A stretch of 64,000 nt of DNA from NCBI GenBank assembly GCA_947179485.1, contig OX359245.1:52687067-52751066 (forward strand), in the 5' to 3' direction. A program made the position numbers and the translations under genes. The stretch is from Allacma fusca (Eukaryota; Arthropoda; Collembola; Symphypleona; Sminthuridae). Positions 47,206-58,700 of the stretch are shown here, one piece after another (within the stretch, counting starts at the first letter, position 1; the number at the start of each line of letters is the position of its first letter). The notes below the pieces were generated by a model. That model was not told the DNA's origin, did not search any database, and saw only the letters and a program-made list of their open reading frames with translations.

Positions 47206-47744
47206 TACAGAAATGGATATTCAGTTTTGTCGAAATCTTTTAATCGAAAAATTTTAATCCGTTTAACTCTGCTAAAATAAAGACGACTATTCGTCCAACT
47301 TGTGTTGGTTGGCTAGCCTAGTCTGGACTGGGGTTCTCATGAGTTTCTGATCGTGCCATGGCAGATATGTTAGAATTTGATCAATCAGACAAAGTAACTA
47401 ACAATATCCATATATAAAAGGATTTGTTTGTGTGATCCTGGAAGCGCTCGAACAAATTCGTCTCATATCTGCATCGATGTTACTTCCTTTGGAGCATCCG
47501 TACGAATGGTGTATTTTCTCAACAGAGTTTTACAACATTGAAATAGACTTAGACACCAGAAGATACAGAAAATTATAATAGAGTTGTTTCCAATGGGAAC
47601 TTACGCAAACGGTGCTTGATGTCGTTTGTAATCAAATATCTTACGAAGACACGTCTCTCACTTCCTAAGAAGTAAGAAAAGTCAAAAATTCACCCACTCC
47701 GGTTTGCTGATTGGGAGTGGGTAAGTTGCATACTCACAATTAGA
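47206..47744. other. Spacer, diverged copy of 44.5-kb block
   Basis: It starts with the block matching 44,480-44,660. Beyond about 47,400 nothing is recognised. Confidence 0.3.
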
Positions 47745-48007
47745 TTAACACTCTATACTTACAATAACTAAGATGATGATAACTTTCGCCAATGTATTGT
47801 TGTTGCTCATCTTTAAGTTGCTAGATGTAGCAACTGTTACAGATACATCAAAAAGCACACTTGCTGTTCACCGGCAAGTGTAACACTTAATTGAAATAAG
47901 TTGGATTCAGGGTCTTTTATAATAATGTCCACTTTGCTATTCGCGCAGATGCTCATTACTAGAAATGATGCCAGGGCAAAAATTTTAATATTAAATAAGT
48001 TTGCCAT
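47745..48007 (-). CDS. Possible small secreted protein, frameshifted or misread
   Basis: From ATG at 48,007-48,005 on the minus strand a clear signal peptide is encoded (MANLFNIKIFALASFLVMSI, then CANS). About 30 polar residues (KVDIIIKDPESNLFQLSVTL) follow, before TAA at 47,839-47,837. From about 47,863 an overlapping frame stays open to 47,745 and reads VSVTVATSSNLK and then a hydrophobic end, AKVIIILVIVSIEC. A one-base frameshift would join the two into a short secreted or membrane-anchored protein. It may alternatively be a first exon with an unseen donor. No family is recognised. Confidence 0.35.
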
Positions 48008-48747
48008 GAATTACTGGAAATTACGATGAGAACCTTAAAATGCCAATAATATCTGTAAACTATTAACATATTTACGAATCAGATCGCATGTCATAAAAGA
48101 TTTTATGTGAAGCTTTTTTGGTGGAAACTTAAAAATGAGGATGAATCATATCAGACTTATTTCGTGTCAGTACGAGCACAAGAACCAAATGAAACAAATA
48201 ATGGAAAAAATAACAAAAAATGAAAAACGTAACTTGACTTAAACATACCGAAATAATTGTAAGTGATTTGATGGTTTCCATACAGTAATAATTATTGCAG
48301 ATTAGGTGTAGATAAAACTAATCTTTTATTCTTTTAAAGAATTATTATTTTAGATTACCATTCTATTAGTGCATAATTAAAAGCAGCATTAATTCAAAAT
48401 ATGGATTCTAAAGGTGATTTTATTATGTAGTGCAATTAAGCAATAATTACACTATTCATTTTGAACTAAATATTTCTTGCTAATATTTTATTGTCTTAAT
48501 TTTTGTATGTATAATACTTATAGCTAGGTCTAATGCATATATTTATATCCCACCTGTGCCTCTTTTGGTGCTACCTCTTCCCATCTATTTCCCAAATTAT
48601 TATTTGATGTACATTCTTGGAATTGAAATAATATTTCTTTCAACTAGATTTTTATTTAACATTTTCCAGAGAAGCTAAATTATTTATCATCATTAACAGT
48701 TCCTAGCGGGATGTCAGAACAGATTACTCCTCCCGTTTCTATTCAAC
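48008..48747. other. AT-rich spacer
   Basis: No gene, RNA or ordered repeat is recognised between the possible secreted ORF and the last exon of the 48.7-52.8 kb gene. Confidence 0.3.
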
Positions 48748-51700
48748 TCAAAGTGACTCCCTGACTTCTGATTGGATGTTGACAATTTCTAGAAATTCCG
48801 TCACCCATTTCGGTTTCCACGAACAATTTTCTGCTTTTAGCTTAAATTCTTTCAAACGACTGTCCGTTTCACTTTCCGTTAACCTGAAAATATTTTAATT
48901 AGATTCGATAAATTCTTCATAGCATTTTCTTTCCAAGAACTGGTAAAACGCCTGCATGTGTATACAGATAAAGCAGTAAAATGTTGTAATATGCAGTACA
49001 TTCAAAAGCAGGTCTCTTATATGAAACATTCTAGATTTGAATTAATCCTACTGAAGGTGAAATGATTACGTGGGAAAATCCCTGGAAGGCGAATATGATC
49101 AGAAATCAAAATTAGCAATCGAACTTACATTTCAACGACATTCAAACTCCAAAATTCAATTTTTTCTGTTAGCTGTTTCAAAGTATTTTTAAATAATGGT
49201 TCCAAGATCTCATTGAATTCGTCGTAAATCTTCTTGTCCGCATCAAAGAGCCAAGTTACGACAAAAGATATTCGGAAATATTCAGACACAGGAGTATCCT
49301 ACAATTGAAATCGATTTTGCTGTAAAGTTTTAAGCATACAAATAAATTAAGATTTTGTTGACTTGTTCGAAAAGTAGAAAAAATGATTACATAAAAAAAT
49401 TCAATATTTTGCAGACGAATTTTGCAGACGTCCATGAATGTAGCTAGAAAGGCTGGAGACATCACAAAATAGTCCAGGTTTCCCGTGGTATTCCAGACTT
49501 TTAGTAAATTCCCTATAATGTTTCAAAAATAAAATTCAAGCAATTTTATCAAGTCCAAGCATCGTGAGACAAAATTTCTGCAAAATGATTGGGTGAGATG
49601 ATACATCATGAGATATAAAATTATCGAAGGAATACCCAGAAATAATTCAAGTTTGCAAAACATTATGTACTTATTGTCGCTCAAGAGGCAAAAAGTTATG
49701 CGTGAGGGTGCGCTTCAACAAAACTTAGACCATTTTCCCTCTATAGTGAGGAAACATTTCCAGGAGCTAAACAACATCCAGTAAAGTGGATGGAGACAGT
49801 GGTCCAAACATTATGTACATATGCAATACGTACATAATATGTATGTATATAAGAAAACCTGGCCCCGCCTGCTCGTAGATGACATTATTGACTTTATTAA
49901 GATCAAGGTCTCAGTAGCAACTTTTAAGGGGTTTTAAATGAGCACAATAACATATCCGTAGTGAATAGTTAAGTCATCGCCACAATACCGTGATCCAATT
50001 TATAAATCAAAAATCGAAAAAAGAAGTTTAAATCGTTCCAGCACTTTGAAGTCTGTTTCAGCTTAAGTTTCGTCATTTCTTGTCCAGGTTAAAAATCAGC
50101 AGCATGACCTCGAAGATGCTCTGCAAAATTTAGACTGTGTCCCTAATTCTTATTCTTTACAATGCTGACTTTGTTACCTTTGTGACCGATACCTAATCTA
50201 GGAAAATGTCAACTTTGTGAACAACTCATATTCGCAAAGAAGCATTGTACAGATTCGCGCGGCGTTAGAAGTGAGATTTGACACGTTTTGATTCAGTATA
50301 GTGTCAATAGAAAGTTAACCGCAATTATTAATTGAACTTGCAAGTTCGGTTCAATTGCGGTTTTTTTACACCAGGGAATTGCAATTGTCTGTGCACTTAA
50401 ATTGCAATTACAAAAGCATTAAATACTCGCAATTACCGGTTAAGCACGACTGAAATTGCACGAAATTCAATTGCAATTACAAGTGCTTGCACTGCAAAAA
50501 GTTGCAATTTAAAAACTACTTACCAAGTTAATTGCAACTTGCAACCATTTCGAATTTGAGCGCAAAAATCGACACAATGCCTCGAATAACTAATGTACAT
50601 AATAATCAAGAGCATTGTCTCAACGAGTGTGATTATTGTACTGACTGTACAATTTCGTCAGTGAGGAGGCAAATTGATCTAAGTGAATTTTTGATTCGCA
50701 TCAAAATTTTCCCATTTGCACAAAATTATAGAAACACTGGACGTGTTTAATTATTTAAGTGTTTCTTGTAAATATTTCTTGAAGGATAAACGTTTACAAT
50801 ATTTTAGTCATGGAAGGCTTAAAGAAACTCTATTTGATTTGCGCATTTCTGTTTCACTATTCATTTCATCTAGATCAATTTATTTAATACACTTTATTCA
50901 ATTTAGTGAAACAGCATAGGTATTTGCATCATCTTGCAAAAATGCACAGATCATTTTGCCTCTTCGATGACGATATATATTGTATATCAGTGAACTTGCA
51001 ATTACAAATTTCAATTGCACTTTCAATTGTACTTATCGATTCATTCGATGCTTACTTATCGATGCATTACATTCAAATGTTTTTGCAATTGCCTTACCAA
51101 TTGCATTTTCTGACGCTGGAATGATAAAGTCAGTGGGTCTAACAAGTTCATTGTGACATCATCATCAACGATTAAATGAAATAGGGGGTACAAAGAACTA
51201 TTCGACATCTGCCTCTGAAAATTATACCATTTTCGCTAAATGAAAACGATAGATTTTTTTTACAATCACGTATATGAACTATCTATACCTTTATACCATG
51301 AGGATCATACATTTGAAACCATTTTTCACCGGCAACGAGTTTTTAGATTCATAATACGAGTCTTCTACTTTTTTGTCGCACCACATTTCATTTATCTAAA
51401 GCATTCTTCGTAAATTCAATGTTTCAAGATCCAATTTTTTGTGTTAGTATCGTTTTTTTTATTTATTGGCTAGGTGCAGGGAAAGTTTCGCAAACAAGGG
51501 TTTTTAGATTGGTTGATCTTATTTGGCAGGGATTTTGACGTCTTGTGGGGACATTAATTTTTCTAACAAGGATTTTGAAAATCGATGAGCTTTTTTCAGC
51601 AGGGATTCTTGACATCGTTGAGGACCTCCATGCAGGGACATAAAATTCAGCAGTGACATTCATGACATTCATTTCAGTGACAAAAATGATCTTTCATGGA

Positions 51701-52836
51701 GATTAACAAAAATCCGACATCTGATTTACAAAGGCTTCTGCGATAAAGAATGTGCTGATTTTTGGACGTTTTAACCACAAATGTTTGAGAACATGCGTGG
51801 TTAATTTCTGGGATTGGTGAGAGTGACGTCATTATGAGGGTGGGTCCATCACTAACACCAGAAATGACGGCTTAGTGACACTGCTATCAGTGGGTGGGAA
51901 TTTTATGACTTTTGGCATGACATCATTTATGGACGCTCCCTTAAAGATACATTGGAATTGCATATATCGTTGGCTAAATTCTAAAAAGTACCATTTTTAA
52001 TAGAGATCCCATTTAAAAAGCACGTTTTAAGAAATGAAAATGGTACCTTTTAGAATTTAACCGACGATATCTTCATTAAAAATCAGTGCAGGCCTTTGTC
52101 ATGGTCTTTCCTATTTCCTACATATGTACATACTTTATGCTTTGCCAGCCAACACGTACCCTTCCTATTTGTATTCTTGCTCGGAAGGAGGCTTCCAATC
52201 CTATCCCTACTTTTAGTTATTAGATTTTTCGTGCCTTCCATATCCTACATTTAAATTCTTGCAAAGTCCGTTCCTATCCTATAAATATGCCTATTTGTAG
52301 GATCCTTGTAGGAAGGAAATGCATCTTTGTACTAAGCTATATTGTGTTTACATGTATGTCACAAAGCCACAAATGTGTACTTGCAATTAGCTTAAATCAA
52401 AATTCTAGATTTTGATTTGCTAACAAGGAAAATTAGCATGTGACCCAACATTTTGCATAAATATTCATGCACGATTAAAATCTTTGAGATGAAACTTAAA
52501 TATACATATATTATACTCATTACAGAAAATTCTGAAGTACATTTCAAACGTTGGGGGAGAAATTCATGGGATGCCAATCCCTGTGGAAAAGTAGGGGGAC
52601 AATGTCCCAACCAAAAAATCTGTTGCTTTGAACCTGTATTACCTGTATTTTTTATAGTTAATCTGGGAAAAGGCGAAAGAATTGAACTTACCAAGGCAGT
52701 TTGTGAATTTGTTATTCTCAAACTCATCGTCTTCATCATACGTGCGAAAAAGTGTTGTAATAAACCCGTTAACACCCCATACTTTGAATATTTCATTACA
52801 AATGCGGTTTTCTCTCTCTTCTTGCGAGTAACTTTC
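48748..52836 (-). CDS. Partial duplicate of the 3' exons of the NB-ARC-like gene
   Basis: The minus-strand exons 52,836-52,692, 49,512-49,391, 49,298-49,129 and 48,883-48,748 (TGA) are phase-consistent throughout. They are paralogous to 58,594-58,423, 58,189-58,062, 57,973-57,816 and 56,221-56,038. Shared landmarks are CNEIF.VWGVNGFI, LFDADKKIYDEFN and LTE.ET.SRLKEF.LKAENC. Splice donors are GTAAGT or GTAATC. The first intron is 3.2 kb and contains a TTGCAATTG array and other repeats. The last exon ends early (...SEVRESL) and lacks the segment that leads to the final exon of the paralogue. No NB-ARC exon precedes it: a retroelement remnant lies there. It could be a truncated gene or a pseudogene with frames still open. 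Confidence 0.6.
50290..51125. repeat. TTGCAATTG-motif element with nested AGGCAAA palindrome
   Basis: Arrays of TTGCAATTGCAATT words lie at 50,315-50,545 and 50,990-51,110 with a central unique part, the usual motif-armed layout. Inside, GAGGCAAATTGATCT (50,666) and AGATCATTTTGCCTC (50,951) form inverted repeats of a further insertion of about 300 bp. Outer ends and target duplication are unresolved. Confidence 0.6.
51469..51725. repeat. Diverged relative of the 60,474 element
   Basis: Words such as GCAGGGATTTTGACG and AGCAGGGATTCTTGAC, and an end ACAAAAATCCGAC, correspond in inverted orientation to the element at 60,474-60,848. No target duplication was found. Confidence 0.5.
51964..52070. 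repeat. Imperfect foldback, about 45-bp arms
   Basis: ATATCGTTGG.TAAATTCTAAAA pairs with TTTTAGAATTTAACCGACGATAT, continuing through AGTACCATTTT/AAAATGGTACC. A loop of about 15 bases is left. It resembles a small MITE or a hairpin-forming remnant. Confidence 0.7.
52098..52325. repeat. TTCCTATCCTA-motif array
   Basis: Words such as CCTATTTCCTAC, CTTCCTATTTG and CCTATCCTA run into an inverted GTAGGATCCTTGTAGGAAGG at the right end. It is probably a short motif-armed element, with ends undefined. Confidence 0.5.
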
Positions 52837-53099
52837 CTACAACATGGGAAAATAAACACAGCTACAATATCAGAGCTGTTCAAAATATATGCATTTCAAA
52901 TACATTTCTGTATTTTGTAGGTTATATTTTTGATTCCTGAAGACCGTATTTAGTATTTTGTAATTTATGGGAGCATGTATTTTGGACAGCTCCGTACAGT
53001 AATACATGCGTGAAATTATTTTTAATTCAAAAAGATACCAGAACCTCGCAGTCACCCTGTGCATTAACAATTTACGACAAATAATTCCAAGCTGATTCT
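52837..53099. other. Short spacer
   Basis: AT-rich DNA with an ATTTTGTA-type inverted patch near 52,885-52,980. No gene is seen. Confidence 0.3.
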
Positions 53100-54190
53100 C
53101 ACTCGGAATGTATTGTTGATGGGTGAAATGAAACCCTTAGCCCCACAATGTTCATTTTATACGTCGATGAGGTTATTGAAATACTGAGTAAATCAGGAGT
53201 AAACGGCGCAAGAATCTACCCAGATGACATCGTTTGCACAGCGAATACACCACAAGAACACGCAGAACAACCTGCTTTGCAACTGCATGCAATTTTGAGA
53301 CCTCGCTTAGGGTTACGTCCGCTACAGCTGTCAAAGTACGGTAAATTTTGAGTTTTGTTTCATAATTTCAAAATTTATTTAGATAAAACTAAATCAGACC
53401 GATTTCAACCTCACAAACAATTCACACACTTTCATTTAAGTAGATTCAGTAGTTTTGGATATAACTATCATTTGACTTTAAGATACAAATTTCAAGATGT
53501 CTTCTTCTCGAAAACTATCTCACCTGCTATTACAACCAAATACGAAATCAGGCTTATGGTTGACACAAGTAATGTCCATAAAAAGATTCTTCCAAATCTG
53601 TTCATTAGTTCTGAAGATATCGTGCGGAAGGATGTACGGACATGGCTATTTTACTAGGGGGCTGACGTCACCCTCAGAAACATTGCAATTCATCTCATTT
53701 GTAACAAACACCGCAACAGAAGAGGCCAGAGAATGTCACAAGAATCAAATATTTAACGAGCATTACGCCAAATTAAACGTATACACAATTGAAAGACATT
53801 TTTACAAGAGCAGGCCTAAAAACCGAATACAACTTACTAATTTAATAACATTCTCGGGTAAACTGGACGAGACTCTTCATATCGACACAAGTATGATAAT
53901 TAAATACATGAACGCCCAACTAGGTCGAAGGGTGGCATTCAACACATCCGGTAACTTCCCTCGACTTGGGTCAATTGTGGGAATGAATGAACGGCAGAAT
54001 TCGTTGAACTTTTTAAGCATACTGGAGGATTATCCTATTTGCGCCACAGGGAATCGTTAGCTTCTGGTGGGTCCCAGGGACATGGAGCAGCATCACAAAG
54101 TCCGCGAAAATTGATGCATTCAGAAAATTCGGAGAAAATAATTTCCTCGGAAAATTTTTGATGAACGTAGCTGATGAGAAATTAGGGTAA
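53100..54190 (+). pseudogene. Non-LTR retroelement remnant (RT and possible RNase H pieces)
   Basis: GEMKPLAPQ shifts frame into MFILYVDEVIEILSKSGV...GARIYPDDIVC (53,120-53,250). This matches the LFxLYxxD...ADD region of reverse transcriptases of non-LTR elements, with YPDD in place of YADD. At about 54,058-54,090 VSFWWVPG resembles the end of an RNase H domain (WVPGH). Between them lie an inverted copy of the GGGTGGCGT repeat (53,497-53,690) and a 125-codon open stretch of unknown identity (about 53,690-54,060). Several frame breaks rule out activity. Confidence 0.5.
53497..53690 (-). repeat. Inverted copy of the GGGTGGCGT dispersed repeat
   Basis: The complement begins GGGTGACGTCAGCCCCC and continues as AAAATAGCCATGTCCGTAC, matching 55,218-55,400 and 22,027-22,200. 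Confidence 0.65.
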
Positions 54191-54337
54191 CTCGCTTGTA
54201 TATTAAAATAATAATAGCGGTAATATTGGCAGTTTCAGTCCATTCATATTTACAATAATAATTTATATTTAATAATATTCTTCAGAGGCGGGAAAGCGCG
54301 GCGCGTAAATATGGTTCCAAAGCGTCGTCACTCTGTG
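54191..54337. other. Short spacer between retroelement remnant and GGGTTCGG element
   Basis: AT-rich DNA ending in ATGGTTCCAAAGCGTC just before the target duplication of the next element. No gene is seen. Confidence 0.3.
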
Positions 54338-54345
54338 ATGACGAG

Positions 54346-55105
54346 TAGAGCTGGGGCCCGGAAGCGGGTTGTTGGCCCGCTTCCGGGTTTTTGGCCCGCT
54401 TCCGCGTTCGGGTTTTTGGCCCCGAACCCGGCCCGGCTAGGTTTTTGGCCGGGTTCGGCTGTAAATACGAACTTATGTCGGGCTCCGACTGGGTTCGGGC
54501 TGCATTAAAACAATGAAACCGGGTTAAGATCGGGCTTGGGTCTGTATTTATTTTTCAGTTCGGGTTTTGGGCGGCCCAGAAATTACCGACCCGACAATCC
54601 TACTAGAATAGAATTTAGTACGCGTATTTTCACGTATGTATATTTATGGTAAATAATAGTTCATTCTATTTAATACCTACACATGCTTAAGCATTTTGAA
54701 ACGATCCCTTCAGCTTGATAGTTTATGTTCAAAACCTTTTAGAGCCAAAAAGAAGTTTTGCTCCTGTAGAGCTCGCTTATGAATGTGATGAGTAGGAGTG
54801 GATAGAATATGTATGATGTAAATTTAATAGAATATGTAAACAAAGGGTTCACATCGGATTCAGTTGTTACAAAAAGCCGGGTTTTAAAACCATTTATAGA
54901 TCGGGTTTTTAGCGGGTTCGGGTTCTACAAAATTTGGAGACCGGGTTTTTAACGCGTTGGGGCTTTGCAAATTTTAAGGTACATAAAACGGGCCGGGTAG
55001 AATATCAAATATTTAGCCCGTTGGCGGGCCGGGTCGGGCAAATATAGTATTTGTTTGGGTTACTTCCGGGTTCGGGCCTGAAGTCATGCCCGAATCCCAC
55101 CTCTA
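54346..55105. mobile_element. hAT-like motif-armed element (GGGTTCGG arms), second copy
   Basis: A perfect 8-bp duplication, ATGACGAG, lies at 54,338-54,345 and 55,106-55,113. The ends are TAGAGCTGGGGCCCGG and the complement CCCGAATCCCACCTCTA. The arms are GGCCCGCTTCCGGGTT/CGGGTTCGGG arrays with an AT-rich core. It is the same family as the nested copy at 26,719-27,485. Confidence 0.88.
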
Positions 55106-55217
55106 ATGACGAGCTGCAAGTGATAAATCGTTGCTGGATCATACAATGTATAAATGTTTGTTGCATATGTAAGTTTTACTAATGTCGATGTCAAAATCCT
55201 TGCGGAGCATGCATTTT

Positions 55218-55560
55218 CGGGGTGGCGTCAGCCCCCCAGTAAAATAGCCTTGTCCGTACGCCCGTGTGTCCTTCTACACGATATCTCAAAAACTACTGGA
55301 CCAATTTCAGTGAAACGTTTTACAGACATTATTTGTGTCAAAAGTAAGCCGGAATTCGTGTTTGGTCGAAATAGGCCCGATAGGTTTTTCAAAAAAAAAT
55401 CTGCAACGAACTTCAAGTCGAATGACAGTTATCACTAAAGCTACTGAATCGATTTCAATGAAAGTTTATGTAAATATTGCCTATGTAAATCGTGATGGTT
55501 GAAATTGGCCCGATAGTTTTTTGAAAAAATCTGAAAATCTGAATTTTGATCTGAATTTTC
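55218..55560 (+). repeat. GGGTGGCGT dispersed repeat, second direct copy
   Basis: It starts GGGTGGCGTCAGCCCCCC and continues as AAAATAGCCTTGTCCGTACG, AAAAACTACTGGACCAATTTC and so on. It overlaps neither exon of the minus-strand gene. The frames on both strands here are repeat translations. Confidence 0.65.
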
Positions 55561-55762
55561 GCGTAGCAATAATTTTTGCTAGTGTGGAATCGTACCTCGT
55601 AACATTATTTTATGATCATGAAAATTTAATTTTCACTCTTTACTAAACGCGCTTTTATTGTTTGCCTACGGATTGCCACAAGACGAGACAGCATGCGCAC
55701 AAAATTAATTTCAATACTTTTTGTCTTCTCGAGATTTTCAATGTATTTTCCTAAAGCTTTTT

Positions 55763-58700
55763 TCAACTCCACTTTTCCGAAAACTGATGATAGGTAAACT
55801 GAACGAATCCTGATTTATTTGAAACAGAAAATTGCATAACGATGATTTGCGTGGTTGCAGCATATTGAAATGCCCGTCCAAAATCACACTCTGGTGTAAG
55901 ACGTACTTGGATATTTACCATTTCGGTTGATTTAAAAAAGCCGATGTGAACGGGTGTTTTCAGTGACAAGATCTTATTTTAGTAAATGTTACATTTATTC
56001 GCGTATAATTCTGGATTAATTTTTACGCGGTACTCACCAAATTATAAACTCCAATTAAGTAAGATTTCTGAGAGAGAATTTCTGCAGGATTTTCATCCAG
56101 AATTTGTAATGGCGTATTAAAATATTTTAGGAATTCTGTCACCCATGTTGGTTTCCCCAAGCAATTTTCCGCTTTTAGCTGAAATTCTTTTAAGCGGCTT
56201 TCAGTTTCACACTCCGTTAACCTGAAAACATTTTAATAAGATTCGATAAATTTTGAATACTCACATTTTATAAATCGTGAATTTCAAATATTCAGAAAAC
56301 GTGTGCCAGTAGAATACCATCACGCATTTTTCTCGTGTGTTAGTTAGGATCAGATTAAATACTTGACTTAACTTCACACATGTCAAATCCAATAAGATAA
56401 TCAAACGTGTCTAACCTAGATGATACTAGTATCTCCTTAAAACCTAAAAGCTAAATAGCTTACTTGAATTGAGCCTCGAAAATAGTTTGCGTAGCCCTCC
56501 AACAAACAAAATCTGATTTTTTTCTGAAGAGTTTACATAGGAAAAGTTAGGTCAAGCATTTAGACTCATTCTTTGTAACACCTAAAATTTGCGAATTTAA
56601 TAATTGAAGTTATGGGATTTGACATTGAATTGAACATTGAACTGAATAAGAGATAGGGTCGTTGTACGTATTCCTATTTGAAGGATGTCAATTTCTAGTT
56701 CTTACTGGTCGAAGAGCATTCAAAACGCATTCACATTATCTCAGAGAACTACAGTCGACTCTCCTTATAGCGTCTCTCCCTATAGTTACTCTGCCTATAA
56801 AGTCATCCTGGGTGCCTCCCAAGCTACATTACATGATCATTTCTACCTTTATAGCGTCACTCGTTACGTCAGTTCCTTTATAATGTCGGTTTTTGTGTAA
56901 CCCTAGGGTGAAAAGCGTGCCCTTAGAACGTCATGTTCACGTTACAAAGCGTCAAACCTAGCTAAATAACATACTGGTGCTGTCATTTTAAAGCTACATT
57001 TATTCTTTAGTTTCACTATAATTGCATTGCCTTATAATGTCGTGACGTTATAAAAGACTGGAAGAAACGTGTTATTGTAAATACAGATATACATATGTGC
57101 AAGCGTGGTTAACGACATTGATTAAGCCCCATCCAGGAAAATCCACATTTCCAAGCTTTTAAATTTATTTTCGCATCCAATAAAGAACTGGCAGTCATAG
57201 TTTTAACAGAATTACAATTTTCACTGTTTGAAAACGTTTGTAAATGTTTTGAGAAATGTCTTATTGAGAATCAGAAAGCACTTTATTCAATCCTGACCTT
57301 TGTTTTTGGAGGTGTCTGTTGTGTGAGAAACTTCGAAAAATATTAATATTTATTTATTTATATTAATCTTTTTTATTAAATCTTTTTTAACAAAAAATTA
57401 ACAATTAAACCGCTATTTATATGATGTGCCTTTATAACGTCGTTCCCTTATAACGTCACTTTTTGGGAGACTTAGTCATGTCCTTATAAAGACAGTCGAC
57501 TGTACTAAACATATGTGCTTTAGGTCATTTTAAACAATGAGGAAAATGAAATTTTCTTAATAAATGTTTCCAAAGGATGTGAAACGGCTATACAGACTCC
57601 ATTATGCAAAACTACTTTGTACATACAATATAGTACGAATGGGAAACACCTGAGAGGGAACGTAACTATTTTAGTACAAACTGTTTATTCACAAGGAGGG
57701 GATAATGATATGAACCATGCTAATTTTAAACGAAGGAAAGCGAAATCAACCATATGTGATAATCGTATTTACTATAGCATCGGCACGGTAAAAACCAACA
57801 GCAGCAAGCACTTACATTTCAAAGATATTAAATCCAGTTAATTGAAGTAGCTGTAAAGCCTCCTCAAATATTGGTTCCAATCTGGGGTTGAATTCGTCGT
57901 AAATCTTCTTGTCCGCATCAAACAGATAAATAAACGCAAAAGTAAGGCGGAAGATTATACATTCATCCAACTTCTGAAATTGAAATCACTTGACCGTACC
58001 AATTTTGAAGGGTAAAAAGAAAAGTTTTTAAATTATCTAAAAGCACATAAAAGTAACTTACAATGCCGTAATCACTATTGTAGTCGACCAGCAATTTAAC
58101 ATATCTCACGAATTTATTTACAAAAACTGAAGACAATAAAAATTTGTCCAAGTTTTCTGGGGTCTTCCAGACTCTCAGCAATTTTCCCCGGATTTGGCAA
58201 AAATCAATTTTAAATATAAATTACAAACCCAAGTGACACGTTTTAGATTAATGAAACAAGTATTGAATCTCACGAGTTTAATACACACTCTTTTAACATC
58301 GTTTGTCCCCACTTAAATTTCTGCTTGAGTTATAAAATTATGAATGTAAACATTGTAATGCACCACGGTTTACACATGAAATTATGCACACTAATGGGAC
58401 AATGAAAACCAATTGAACTTGCCTAGATATCCGCGGCTGTCTCGAATTTCCAGAATCCCGAATGTGATTTCTGATATTTTAAAACATTTGAAGTCATCAG
58501 GGAAGTCAATGGCTTTAATAAATCCGTTCACACCCCAGACCTCGAATATTTCATTACAATAGCGGTTCGCACTCTCTTCTTTGGAAAGGTTTTCCTAAAT
58601 ATTTGAAATGCATAGTAACACTGTATATGTGAATAATATTCTCAATATTTTTGCTGACATTAATGACACATGATGCCGCTGATGAACCACAAGCAATACT

